A stretch of 64,000 nt of DNA from Enterovibrio coralii (GTDB lineage: Bacteria; Pseudomonadota; Gammaproteobacteria; Enterobacterales; Vibrionaceae), in NCBI RefSeq assembly GCF_001559595.1, contig NZ_LNTY01000034.1, positions 744,001 through 808,000 on the forward strand, read 5' to 3'. Shown in pieces: positions 55,569 through 64,000 of the stretch. How positions within the stretch are numbered: position 1 is the first letter of the stretch; each line of letters starts with the position of its first letter. The notes beneath the pieces were generated by a model, which was not told the DNA's origin, ran no database searches, and saw nothing but the letters and a program-made list of their open reading frames with translations. Both the position numbers and the translations under genes were made by a program.

Positions 55569-57187
55569 TTAGTTTTGGCTGGCAACACGGTGGTTAATCA
55601 TGTGAACATCGCGAAGCCAAGTGTCAGCTTGCGCCAAGTTCATCGGTCTGCCGTACCAAAATCCTTGTATCTTGTCGCAGCCAATCGACATCAGGTATTG
55701 GCCCAATGCTTCGGTTTCTACACCCTCAGCAACGACTGAGCATTCTAGGCTATGAGCAAGGTAAATCGTTGATCTTACAATGGCTTCATGGTTGCTGCTG
55801 TAGAGCAAATCTGTCACGAAGCTGCGGTCAATTTTGATTTCATCAATGGGCATGTTGCTCAAAATTGACAGGGATGAGAACCCAGTTCCAAAATCATCGA
55901 TACTCAAGGACACACCGAGTTTCTTGATCTTCTCCAACACGGTTTGCGCCTTCTTCGGGTTCTGCATCATGCTGGTTTCGGTGATCTCTAATGTGAGTTG
56001 AGAAGGGTCAATGGTGTAGTCCTTTAACAACTGACTAAGGAAGGGTTCAAGGCTGTCATCTTCGATGTCTTTGACCGACAGGTTCACTTGAACATGAGGA
56101 GACATCCCTTTTTCGGACCATTCGGCAAGCTGAGTAATGGTTTTCTTTAATACCCAACGTGTGATTTGTTGAATAACGTTGGTCTGTTCAGCGATAGGGA
56201 TGAACTCATCCGGGCTCACACTGCAGCCATTGCCAAGCGGCCAGCGGATCAGTACCTCAAATGTTGTCTTATGTGTTTTGTTGACGTTCAGCACTGGCTG
56301 AAAGTACAAATCGAAGTCCATGTTCTCCATCGCCACTTGTAGCATCTGAGCCAGTTCGACTTTGTCATAAAACTGTCTGTAGGAGGCTGCTTCATAAACG
56401 GCGTAGGGCACTTGAATACGTTTGGCACTGTACATGGCGATTTCAGAACGTTTCAGAATGTCTTCGGCCGTGGCTCCGTGTTCTGGGTAGAGCGCAACAC
56501 CTACTGTGCTGGTGAGATTCACATCGTGGTCATTAATCGTAAGCGGGTGATCCAGATAGGCTTGTATAGTTTCAATGTATTGGGTCACATTGGTTGTTTC
56601 GGGGCTTGTGATGATAAAGGTGAAACGATTTCCGCTCGTTCTAGCAAGGAAGATGTCTTGCTCAACGAATTCCCTTAAACGCTCCGAATATTGATAGAGC
56701 ACGCTGTCTCCGGCCTGATGGCCGAAAATCTCATTGATGTGGTTGAAGTTGTTGATGTCTACCGTGGCGACAGCGAAACGCTGTTGTGTCGTTTCAAAAT
56801 CCGAAATGTGCTGATTAATGGTTTGGAGCAAGAAGCGCCTATTTGGAAGTCCGGTCAGGCTATCGTGAGATTCATTGTGGCGCTGTTGGAATTCAGCAAA
56901 AGCAATACGTTCCATGCTTTGTGATACCACGCTGAATATCATGACGCAGAAGATGCCCCCACCGAAAAAGACCATGGAGACGATGAACTCAATCACGCTG
57001 ACTTTCGGTGTCATGGCCATGTATGCCGTAAAAACGACATAGCCGAGAACAAAGCCGAGCATGACGGGAATGAAGCTGAGCGTCGAAGGGCGACGGTCTT
57101 TTTGATAAAGGGAGATAGAGGATCGTAAGGCGGATATCAGGCAAGCATGCCAAGGAGCACGAGGATTATTGATATCGATTTCAACAT
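55569..57187 (-). CDS. Membrane GGDEF-EAL protein, likely c-di-GMP phosphodiesterase (one frameshift)
   Basis: About 539 residues. The main frame starts at 57062, but the coding pattern continues upstream: ATG 57187 opens MLKSISIILVLLGMLA, and one C added on the coding strand near 57140 (GCCCTGATA) links it to LISALRSSISLYQ..PVMLGF, giving three membrane helices. The GGDEF domain is degenerate (SGNRF in place of GGDEF), so no cyclase activity is expected; it may bind GTP as a regulator. The EAL domain keeps its catalytic residues: EVLIRW for EAL, EITET, SIDDFGTGFSSL, IKIDRSFV and EGVE, so it should hydrolyse c-di-GMP to pGpG. The upstream N-terminal part is inference. Confidence 0.85.
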
Positions 57188-57316
57188 CGTATTGCTATCA
57201 GCCCACGTCATGAAAAGAAAGTGGCTGTCATGCAGGGCATGGCAGCCGAGATATTCTTAAATGTAGCTGAGAAATAGCAATGTTGAGAACAATGTCACTG
57301 TTCTAGCTAACAAGTG

Positions 57317-58066
57317 TTAACTATTACAAACAGTACATGTCGGGCTTTTCATCAGATTGAAGTTACGCCACTGGCTGTCCATGGCATCAAACATCATCAG
57401 TTTTCCAGCAGGGATAGGGGCAAAATGTGTCGCGACTTTGATCGCTTCTAAAGCTTGCATTGCACCAATCACACCAACAACCGGTGACAGAATCCCCGCT
57501 TCAACACAACTCAATGCTTGTTCGCCAAACATGGCACTCAGGCACTGGTAGCACGGCTCATTTTCACCGTAGGTGAAGACTGCCACCTGACCTTCGAGGC
57601 GAATAGCAGCACCACTGACGAGCGGTGTTTTATGTTCAAAGCAAAGACGGTTTAGCTGATTGCGGGTGTCAACGTTGTCGCTGCAATCCAACACGATCGA
57701 GTGGTGGTTAACCAAATCCGATAGCGCGTCATCGCCTAAACGCTCTGATACCGTGTTGATAACGACATGTGGGTTCAGTGTGCGCAGCGATTTCGCCGCT
57801 GAGTCTACTTTCAGCTCACCGATGGTGGCGTCGCTGTGAAGCACTTGTCGTTGCAGGTTAGACAGTTCAACGCGATCGTCATCAATCAGCGTCAGTTCGC
57901 CCACACCCGCAGCAGCGAGATATTGGCTTGCGGCGCATCCTAAGCCGCCAGCACCAAGAATCAACATTTTGCTTTGCTTGAGGGCCTCTTGGCCCTCAAA
58001 ATCAAATTGACGCAAAATGATCTGGCGGTTGTATCGGAGTTCTTCTTCCGAGGAGAGAATATCCAC
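57317..58066 (-). CDS. moeB: Molybdopterin-synthase adenylyltransferase
   Basis: Adenylates the C-terminal glycine of MoaD, the small subunit of molybdopterin synthase, for sulfur transfer. The 249 residues equal E. coli MoeB. It shows the nucleotide-binding GAGGLGCAASQYLAAAG, DDDRVELSNLQRQVLH with its key Arg, and zinc ligands CYQC and CTVC. GTG start follows AAGGA, which overlaps the moeA stop, so the two genes are translationally coupled. Lies 9 bases after moeA. Confidence 0.95.
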   Translation of the reverse strand: MDILSSEEELRYNRQIILRQFDFEGQEALKQSKMLILGAGGLGCAASQYLAAAGVGELTLIDDDRVELSNLQRQVLHSDATIGELKVDSAAKSLRTLNPHVVINTVSERLGDDALSDLVNHHSIVLDCSDNVDTRNQLNRLCFEHKTPLVSGAAIRLEGQVAVFTYGENEPCYQCLSAMFGEQALSCVEAGILSPVVGVIGAMQALEAIKVATHFAPIPAGKLMMFDAMDSQWRNFNLMKSPTCTVCNS

Positions 58067-58075
58067 GTTATTCCT

Positions 58076-59311
58076 TTAGCTCAGCACTGCGTTGAAAGGT
58101 TCGATAGTGACGGTTTCACCAACTTCAACGTGGCCACGGTCTTGCTCCAACACCGTAAAACAGTTGGCAACTGACAATGAACTGAAAGCACCGGAGCCTT
58201 GGTTGCCTGTCGTACCTACCACAAGATCGCCGTTCTTATCTAAGCGGTAAACTGCACGTTGGTAATCTGCTCGGCCTGGCGACTTTTTAAAGCGTGTTTC
58301 TGCTTTGGCTTTAAGGGGAATGGTTGGTTTCCATTGCGTATGACCTGACAATTTAGCCAGCAAAGGCTGAACCAACACATGCAGTGTCACCAGTACAGAA
58401 ACAGGGTTGCCCGGCAAACCACAGAAAAGGGCATTTTTCACGCGGCCAAAAGCAAATGGTTTGCCTGGTTTAATCGCGATTTTCCAGAAACCCACTTCAC
58501 CTTCTTGGTCCAAAATATCTTTGGTGTAGTCGGCTTCGCCAACACTTACACCACCTGACGTGACAATCACATCGGCAATGTCAGCGGCGTGTAGGAAGGT
58601 CTCACGCAACTGTTCAGGGCAATCAGGCACAACGCCTAAATCAATCGCTTCGCAGTGCATTTTTTCAAGCATTGCGCGAATGGTGTAGCGGTTGCTGTCG
58701 TAGATTTCACCTTTGCCCAAGGTTTCACCGACTTGGCGCAGTTCATCACCAGTAGAGAAAAACGCCACTTTCGGCTTTCTCATCACAGGCACGTCTGCGA
58801 TGCCCAAGGTTGCCAGCAGAGGTACTTCACGTGGCGTCAGCAAGGTACCTTTTGGGATAACCACATCGCCAGTTTTTACATCATCGCCTATTGGGCGGAT
58901 GTTTTGCTGTGCGGCAGGCAGAACCGTAAACGTGACATTATCACCTTCAACCGTTGTCTGTTCCTGCATGATTACAGCGTCTGCGCCTTCTGGGATTTCT
59001 GCGCCTGTCATGATGCGGATACAGGTGCCTTGCAGCCAATTACCCTCAAAAGGAACGCCCGCAAAAGATTTACCCGCCAGCGGCAGTGTTTGAGTAGATG
59101 CAAGATCTGCACATCTAACGGCGTAACCGTCCATCGCTGAGTTTGCAAAAGGCGGCACGTTAATTGGAGAACGAATGTCTTCTGAAGTGATGCGGTTTTG
59201 CGCATCGGTAAGTGAGACAATTTCGGAATGCGTGATAGATGCAGTGTTTTCTAGGAGGGTCTCAATGGCCGCAGAAACGGGCATCAATCCAGGAGTATCG
59301 CAACAACCCAT
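58076..59311 (-). CDS. moeA: Molybdopterin molybdotransferase
   Basis: Inserts molybdate into adenylated molybdopterin to form the molybdenum cofactor. The 411 residues match the MoeA family: VPPFANSAMDGYAV, IMTGAEIPEGADAVIMQE, the MoaB-like domain ATLGIADVPV..FSTGDEL, VTSGGVSVGEADY, KPGKPFAFG and LPGNPVS. First gene of the moeA-moeB operon, divergent from folE with 270 bases of non-coding DNA between. Confidence 0.95.
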   Translation of the reverse strand: MGCCDTPGLMPVSAAIETLLENTASITHSEIVSLTDAQNRITSEDIRSPINVPPFANSAMDGYAVRCADLASTQTLPLAGKSFAGVPFEGNWLQGTCIRIMTGAEIPEGADAVIMQEQTTVEGDNVTFTVLPAAQQNIRPIGDDVKTGDVVIPKGTLLTPREVPLLATLGIADVPVMRKPKVAFFSTGDELRQVGETLGKGEIYDSNRYTIRAMLEKMHCEAIDLGVVPDCPEQLRETFLHAADIADVIVTSGGVSVGEADYTKDILDQEGEVGFWKIAIKPGKPFAFGRVKNALFCGLPGNPVSVLVTLHVLVQPLLAKLSGHTQWKPTIPLKAKAETRFKKSPGRADYQRAVYRLDKNGDLVVGTTGNQGSGAFSSLSVANCFTVLEQDRGHVEVGETVTIEPFNAVLS

Positions 59312-59582
59312 AAAAAATTCTCGATAGTTTTAGGCTATAAATTAGCTATCAGCAGAGCAAAGGGTCATTATCTCAGACTTTGTAGGACGAAACTAATGCC
59401 CGCATGCATTTCAAGGTGTAATTTTATTACTATTAACGTTATGCTTCAAAAATCTGACAAAAATTGATCCTTGTCCTGAATAGGCGAGTAACAACAATAC
59501 CCGAGCAATTTGAAGATATTGAAGTCAGCCTGTTTTATCGCTCTGGTAACAATAACAACATTGGAACGATCCGAGGATTTTT

Positions 59583-60242
59583 ATGACAGCATTGAGCGAT
59601 TCTGCAAAGCGAGTTCGTGATGCGCTAATTGCGCGTGGTATCGAGACTCCAATGCAGTCCGGTTCGTCTATGACCGCCGAAGAAAAGAAAGAAAAAATCG
59701 AATATCACATGCGTGAGATTTTGACTGTTATCGATCTCGACCTTGAAGATGACAGCCTCATGGAAACACCTGCACGCATTGCCAAAATGTATGTAGATGA
59801 AGTGTTTTCGGGCTTGGATTATTCAAATTTCCCGAAAATCACCGTCATCGACAACAAAATGGGGTGTGACGAAATGGTAAGAGTGAAAGACATTACGCTT
59901 ACCAGCACTTGTGAACACCACCTCGTCACGATCGATGGTTCGTGCACCGTTGCATACCTGCCAAAAGACAAGATCATTGGTCTGTCGAAGATAAACCGTA
60001 TCGTTCGTTTCTTTGCACAGCGTCCACAAGTGCAAGAACGTCTTACTCGCCAAATCTTGGTTGCCCTTCAGACGTTGCTGGAAACGGATAACGTGGCAGT
60101 ACATATGAACGCGACGCATTACTGCGTGAAGGCACGTGGTGTGATGGATGCGACCAGTGCAACAACGACAACAGCACTGGGCGGCGTGTTCAAGAAGAAC
60201 GCTGCGACCCGTGCAGAGTTCTTGCACGGCATTGGTATGTAA
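59583..60242 (+). CDS. folE: GTP cyclohydrolase I
   Basis: First step of folate (tetrahydrofolate) and related pterin synthesis: GTP to 7,8-dihydroneopterin triphosphate. The 219 residues match E. coli FolE (222). The zinc ligands are seen in [13 protein letters not shown] (Cys, His) and HYCVKARGV (Cys); [12 protein letters not shown] is also characteristic. Good ribosome site GAGGA. Own terminator, shared with the convergent aspC. Confidence 0.97.
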   Translation: MTALSDSAKRVRDALIARGIETPMQSGSSMTAEEKKEKIEYHMREILTVIDLDLEDDSLMETPARIAKMYVDEVFSGLDYSNFPKITVIDNKMGCDEMVRVKDITLTSTCEHHLVTIDGSCTVAYLPKDKIIGLSKINRIVRFFAQRPQVQERLTRQILVALQTLLETDNVAVHMNATHYCVKARGVMDATSATTTTALGGVFKKNAATRAEFLHGIGM

Positions 60243-60264
60243 CTAACTCTCCAAAGCACAGACA

Positions 60265-60296
60265 CAAAAAAAGCACCCGAGGGTGCTTTTTTCTTT
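60265..60296. terminator. Bidirectional terminator, folE / aspC
   Basis: Stem AAAGCACCC / GGGTGCTTT with 2-3 base loop, A run on the left and T run on the right, between convergent genes. Confidence 0.88.
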
Positions 60297-60310
60297 TCCA
60301 CTACAGGTTC

Positions 60311-61504
60311 TTATTTCAGAACCGCAGCAATCGCTTTACACAGGGGACCCATGTTAGAGCGAGTCATACCAGCAACGCTTACACGGCCAGAGCCAACGAT
60401 GTAAACGCCAAACTCATCTTTCAGACGAGCAACTTGGTCTTTGTTCAGGCCAGAGAAAGAGAACATGCCGTTTTGACGCTCGATGAAGCTAAAGTCAGCG
60501 TCGATGCCTTCTTCTTTCAGCGTTGTAACGAACAGCTCACGCATTGCTTGAATGCGGTCACGCATGTCAGCGACTTCTTGTTCCCATTCTGCGCGCAGAG
60601 CTGCGTCGCCTAGGATTTCTGTAACGACTGCTGCACCGTGAGCGGGTGGGTTAGAGTAGATAACGCGCGCAATGCTTTTCACTTGGCTAAACGCTGTTGC
60701 TGCTTCTGGCGCAGATTTACCTACCAGAGTGAAAGCACCTACACGCTCATTGTACAAACCGAAGTTTTTAGAGAACGAGCTTGCGATGAGAAGCTCTGGG
60801 CACACTTCTGCAAAGATACGCAGGCCTGCAGCATCTTCTTCAACACCTTTAGCAAAACCTTGGTAAGCAAAGTCGAACAGAGGCAACAAACCTTTGTCTT
60901 TGCACAGTGCAGCCAGTTCTTGCCATTGGTCTGCAACTGGGTCGATACCAGTTGGGTTGTGGCAGCAGCCGTGCAGCAGAACTACGTCACCAGCACTTGC
61001 TGTTTGTAAATCCGCAACCATGGCAGCAAAGTCCATGTCTTTTGCTTCAGCGTTGTAGTAGCTGTATTGCGCGACTTCCAGACCTGCAGCTGCGAACACA
61101 CCAACGTGGTTTGCCCACGTTGGGTTGCTTACCCACACTTTTACGTCGCCCAGTTGGCGTTTAATGAATTCTGCAGCAAGACGAAGTGCACCTGTACCAC
61201 CTGGCGCTTGTGCAGTTTGAGCACGTTTGTCAGCAATAATTGGCGCGTTTTCACCGAACAGCAGTTTTTGAACTGCCAGACCGTATTCAGGTGTACCTGG
61301 AATGCTTAGGTAAGATTTGGTGGTTTCTTTTTCAAGAAGAACCGCTTCCGCTTTTTTAACGGTAGCTAGAACAGGGGTATTTCCAGATTCGTCCTTGTAA
61401 ATGCCTACACCAAGGTTAATTTTCTCAGCGCGTGGATCCGCTTTGAATTCTTCAGTGAGGCCTAGAATAGGGTCGGCGGGAGCCGCAACAATTTTTTCAA
61501 ACAT
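60311..61504 (-). CDS. aspC: Aspartate aminotransferase
   Basis: PLP-dependent transfer of the amino group between aspartate and 2-oxoglutarate; also acts on aromatic amino acids in many gammaproteobacteria. The 397 residues align with AspC throughout: [32 protein letters not shown], the PLP lysine in [16 protein letters not shown] (near residue 246) and the substrate arginine in [10 protein letters not shown]. coli TyrB has equal length, but residues such as the [16 protein letters not shown] start fit AspC better. It lies near asnS, the enzyme that uses asparagine, another aspartate-family product. Confidence 0.93.
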   Translation of the reverse strand: MFEKIVAAPADPILGLTEEFKADPRAEKINLGVGIYKDESGNTPVLATVKKAEAVLLEKETTKSYLSIPGTPEYGLAVQKLLFGENAPIIADKRAQTAQAPGGTGALRLAAEFIKRQLGDVKVWVSNPTWANHVGVFAAAGLEVAQYSYYNAEAKDMDFAAMVADLQTASAGDVVLLHGCCHNPTGIDPVADQWQELAALCKDKGLLPLFDFAYQGFAKGVEEDAAGLRIFAEVCPELLIASSFSKNFGLYNERVGAFTLVGKSAPEAATAFSQVKSIARVIYSNPPAHGAAVVTEILGDAALRAEWEQEVADMRDRIQAMRELFVTTLKEEGIDADFSFIERQNGMFSFSGLNKDQVARLKDEFGVYIVGSGRVSVAGMTRSNMGPLCKAIAAVLK

Positions 61505-61620
61505 CTTCGTTCATCCATGGCGTTGTTAATTGACACTGCTTTTTTTATACCATGTTGGATCGTTGTAATAAAACGGAAATTTTAACTATTTCAATAGTGA
61601 TTGATTAAGACGAACGCAAA

Positions 61621-61778
61621 ATGACAATTAAGCGAAACGTCAGCGTAAAATTCGATGCGTCGAAGCCCGTGATTCAGCTGTAAATAAGGCAAGTGAAGGA
61701 GAGGAGATTGCGCCCAAAATCAAAAGTATGGCACAGCTCGAAAAAGTGATAACCAAGCAAGGCATGAAAATTAAGTAG
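61621..61778 (+). CDS. Possible small basic protein, suspected frameshift
   Basis: ATG 61621 opens MTIKR; a shift near 61634 then leads into the frame KRQRKIRCVEARDSAVNK..MAQLEKVITKQGMKIK, ending with TAG at 61776-61778. The second part reads like a real small helical protein of about 50 residues. Without the shift the frame stops after 20 codons. Weak ribosome site. Given the many single-base deletions in this window, a broken small gene is plausible; not certain. Confidence 0.25.
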
Positions 61779-61802
61779 GCATTTTTGGTGTAATACAACC
61801 AA

Positions 61803-61826
61803 TAAAAAAGACCACCTATTGGTGGC
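61803..61826 (-). terminator. Terminator of the His-rich small gene
   Basis: Short stem CCACC / GGTGG with 4-base loop; on the minus strand a run of six T follows. About 60 bases after the minus-strand stop at 61888. Confidence 0.6.
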
Positions 61827-61887
61827 CTAATTCTCCTCAGAGTCACGAGAAGTTGTTCGATATTCTAAGGGTGTTGAGCAAACGGGC

Positions 61888-62139
61888 TTAATGATTTGAT
61901 TTATGTGCCCATTCGTTGATGTGTCTTAAAATGGCTTGAACAGCATGTTCTTTGGTTGGCTGCTCACCATGGTCGACATGCAGTTTTGCTTCTTCGACCG
62001 GGACATGCCCTGTCATGTCTTCTGCAATATGTAGCCAATCTGGGTGCCAATAATAAGGTTGTCCCATTGAAAGGCTCCAGCTATGCACGCCGTTGGTTTC
62101 ACCGTGGTAGTGAATATCGCTTTCGTTATATTTACTCAT
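61888..62139 (-). CDS. Small His-rich hypothetical protein
   Basis: An 83-residue protein. ATG 62139 (MSKYNESDIHYHGE) is chosen since AAAGAGG lies 8 bases upstream; an in-frame ATG 12 codons earlier lacks a site. Many His, Trp and Asp/Glu residues (GQPYYWHPDWLHIAEDM, EEAKLHVDHGEQ), which might bind metal, but no recognised motif. Soluble. Likely real on account of ribosome site, composition and terminator. Confidence 0.6.
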   Translation of the reverse strand: MSKYNESDIHYHGETNGVHSWSLSMGQPYYWHPDWLHIAEDMTGHVPVEEAKLHVDHGEQPTKEHAVQAILRHINEWAHKSNH

Positions 62140-62271
62140 GATAGCCTCTTTCCATTTCTTTAATTGCTTTCCCACATGCGTTCAATGTAGCACTGTTGCC
62201 TTGGGATGAGGTGGCCTCAATCTAAGATTTCAGAAACAAAGAAAGGGAAGAGGGTAGAGAATAAGAAGGCA

Positions 62272-62302
62272 TAAAAAAACCTCCGACGATGCGGAGGTTT
62301 TT
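62272..62302 (-). terminator. Terminator after asnS
   Basis: Stem AACCTCCG / CGGAGGTT with 6-base loop; on the minus strand it ends in TTTTTTT. About 30 bases after the asnS stop. Confidence 0.88.
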
Positions 62303-62330
62303 ACAATCATAAGCGTTGCAATAAAACGTC

Positions 62331-63740
62331 TTAGAAGTTCGCGCTGCGTGGCGTACGTGGGAACGGGATAACGTCACGAACGTTGCCCATACCAGTAACG
62401 TAAGATACCAGACGCTCGAAGCCCAGACCGAAACCAGCGTGTGGTACGGTGCCGTAACGGCGCAGGTCGCGGTACCAATCCATGTGCTCTGGGTCGATAC
62501 CGATTTCGCGCATACGCTCGTCCAGAACGTTCAGACGCTCTTCACGCTGAGAACCACCGATGATTTCGCCGATACCCGGTGCCAGTACGTCCATTGCCGC
62601 TACTGTCTTACCGTCATCGTTCAAGCGCATGTAGAACGCTTTGATGTCTTTCGGGTAGTTCTTCACGATAACTGGAGCTTTGAAGTGTTGCTCTGCCAGG
62701 TAACGCTCGTGCTCAGAAGACATGTCGATACCCCACTCAACAGGGAATTCGAACTCTTTGCCTGAATCTAGCAGGATTTGAATCGCGTCAGTGTAATCAA
62801 CTTGTGCGAAGTCAGACGTCACGAATTGCTCCAGACGGGTGATCGCTTCTTTGTCGATACGTTGTGCGAAGAATTCCATGTCGTCACGGCGCTCTTCCAG
62901 AACTGCTTTGAACACGTACTTCAGCATGTCTTCAGCCAGCTTCGCTACGTCGTCCAGTTCTGCAAATGCAACTTCTGGCTCAACCATCCAGAATTCCGCC
63001 AAGTGACGGCTGGTGTTTGAGTTTTCTGCACGGAAAGTAGGACCGAAGGTGTAAACTTTGCTCAGCGCACATGCATACGCTTCTGCGTTCAACTGACCAG
63101 ATACAGTCAGGAAGGTTTCTTTACCGAAGAAGTCTTCGTTGTAATCAACGGTGCCTTTGTCAGTACGTGGCAGGTTTTCCATGTCCAGCGTTGATACGCG
63201 GAACATTTCACCCGCACCTTCTGCATCAGATGCAGTGATCAGCGGAGCAGAAACCCAGAAGTAGCCGTTTTCGTGGTAGAAACGGTGAATAGCTTGCGCC
63301 AGACAGTTACGAACACGCGAAACCGCACCGATTACGTTGGTACGTGGACGCAGGTGAGCAACTTCACGCAGGTACTCGATTGAGTGACGTGTCTTCGCCA
63401 TTGGGTAGGTGTCAGCGTCTTCAACCCAACCAACTACGTTTACGTTAGTTGCTTGCAGTTCGAATGCTTGGCCTTGTCCTGGGCTTTCTACAACTTTACC
63501 TGTTACTTCTACAGAGCAGCCAGTAGTAAGACGCAGTACTTCTTCGTTGTAATTATTCAGCTCATTAGGAACAACCGCTTGGATTGGGTCAAAACAAGAG
63601 CCGTCATAAATGGCAAGGAAAGAAATACCGGCTTTTGAATCACGACGTGTGCGGATCCAACCGCGAACAGTGACTTCTGTGTCTACTGCCGCTTTGCCGT
63701 GCAGGACGTCTGCTACAGGCACATAGTTCATAATTTGCAT
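62331..63740 (-). CDS. asnS: Asparaginyl-tRNA synthetase
   Basis: Class IIb aminoacyl-tRNA synthetase charging tRNA-Asn. The 469 residues align without gaps with E. coli AsnS (466). An N-terminal OB-fold anticodon-binding domain ([25 protein letters not shown]) is followed by the class II core: motif 2 [21 protein letters not shown], and motif 3 [15 protein letters not shown] near the end. Start at 63740 is supported by GGAG 5 bases upstream. Essential housekeeping gene; intact here. Confidence 0.97.
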   Translation of the reverse strand: MQIMNYVPVADVLHGKAAVDTEVTVRGWIRTRRDSKAGISFLAIYDGSCFDPIQAVVPNELNNYNEEVLRLTTGCSVEVTGKVVESPGQGQAFELQATNVNVVGWVEDADTYPMAKTRHSIEYLREVAHLRPRTNVIGAVSRVRNCLAQAIHRFYHENGYFWVSAPLITASDAEGAGEMFRVSTLDMENLPRTDKGTVDYNEDFFGKETFLTVSGQLNAEAYACALSKVYTFGPTFRAENSNTSRHLAEFWMVEPEVAFAELDDVAKLAEDMLKYVFKAVLEERRDDMEFFAQRIDKEAITRLEQFVTSDFAQVDYTDAIQILLDSGKEFEFPVEWGIDMSSEHERYLAEQHFKAPVIVKNYPKDIKAFYMRLNDDGKTVAAMDVLAPGIGEIIGGSQREERLNVLDERMREIGIDPEHMDWYRDLRRYGTVPHAGFGLGFERLVSYVTGMGNVRDVIPFPRTPRSANF

Positions 63741-63945
63741 CTAACTCCGTTGAAGAATATCCGACGACATCTGTGGTCATCGGACTAGGATAATTCGCAC
63801 TAGGACAAGAGAGTTTACCCGCATACATAAACTACCTCAAGATGCAGAATTGGCGAGGCTTCACTATCTTTTACGTTCGGCTGAAATTTGTGCAAAAAGC
63901 CACCGGATTTTACCTGTTCTTTGCTGGTGAACAGGCAACAGAGCG

Positions 63946-64000
63946 ATGAAAAACAACAATTCGACGGCAAAGACAGAGCCAATTCGTAATGTCGGTCGCA
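63946..64000 (+). CDS. Possible start of a gene running out of the window
   Basis: An ATG at 63946 opens an 18-codon frame to the window edge (KNNNSTAKTEPIRNVGR), divergent from asnS, about 200 bases away. The ribosome site is weak (AGAG). Too short to identify. Confidence 0.3.
   Translation, partial: MKNNNSTAKTEPIRNVGR

Noticed and set aside
1..64000. CRISPR arrays, tRNA/rRNA genes, IS elements, prophage or integron attC sites
   Set aside because: No regularly spaced direct repeats, tRNA cloverleaves, transposase or integrase genes were seen on reading both strands.

Overview
The window looks like a chromosomal segment of a marine gammaproteobacterium of the Vibrionaceae, perhaps the Grimontia/Enterovibrio group. 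Reasons: moderate GC, clear homologues of enteric housekeeping genes (udp, yccS, helD, ydiJ, ygiQ, metE/metR, pstSCAB, moeA/moeB, folE, aspC, asnS), proteins typical of vibrios (DUF2860 porin-like, DUF4250), and many c-di-GMP proteins. The genus is an inference; no rRNA, tRNA, IS element, prophage or CRISPR array was seen.

Layout. 1-4.6 kb: end of an SLC13 transporter, a lone receiver protein, a zinc/cadmium ATPase behind a perfect MerR-type operator, and uridine phosphorylase. 4.6-5.8 kb: a stand-alone DUF1887 protein (CARF-like plus nuclease). 6.2-15.4 kb: a giant LapA-like type I-secreted adhesin of about 3060 residues. 15.5-23.3 kb: ugpQ, dps with an OxyR-like site, a PKD-domain envelope protein, yccS and helD. 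23.3-28.4 kb: a signalling block with HD-GYP, PilZ, a sensor-less chemoreceptor-like protein paired with a di-iron oxygen-binding (ODP-like) protein, and a BLUF blue-light sensor. 28.5-45.6 kb: FAN1-like nuclease, a periplasmic Nudix-PAP2 fusion, ydiJ, a VOC protein, aqpZ, ygiQ, a DUF2860 protein, a LysR/MFS pair, a diguanylate cyclase and small proteins. 46-49.3 kb: metR/metE with MetR and MetJ sites. 49.5-57.2 kb: CHASE-GGDEF protein, META lipoprotein, the pstSCAB operon with a Pho box, and a GGDEF-EAL protein. 57.3-63.7 kb: moeAB, folE, aspC, a small His-rich protein and asnS.

Functional themes: c-di-GMP turnover (HD-GYP, two GGDEF, one GGDEF-EAL) and binding (PilZ) are encoded alongside a large cell-surface adhesin whose N-terminus has the features of a LapG-cleaved retention module, so biofilm attachment is a plausible output. 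The mini-chemoreceptor/ODP pair is the most interesting unit: it resembles the oxygen/iron-sensing chemotaxis module described in Treponema denticola, and the chemoreceptor-like protein appears to contain two copies of the signalling tip in one chain.

A caution for any reader: eleven genes or gene parts are interrupted by single-base deletions, all repairable by adding one G or C, usually in a 2-4 base G/C run. They hit conserved genes such as pstA, pstB and metR, so sequencing or assembly error is far more likely than gene decay. Coordinates for those genes are given as the repaired full span.
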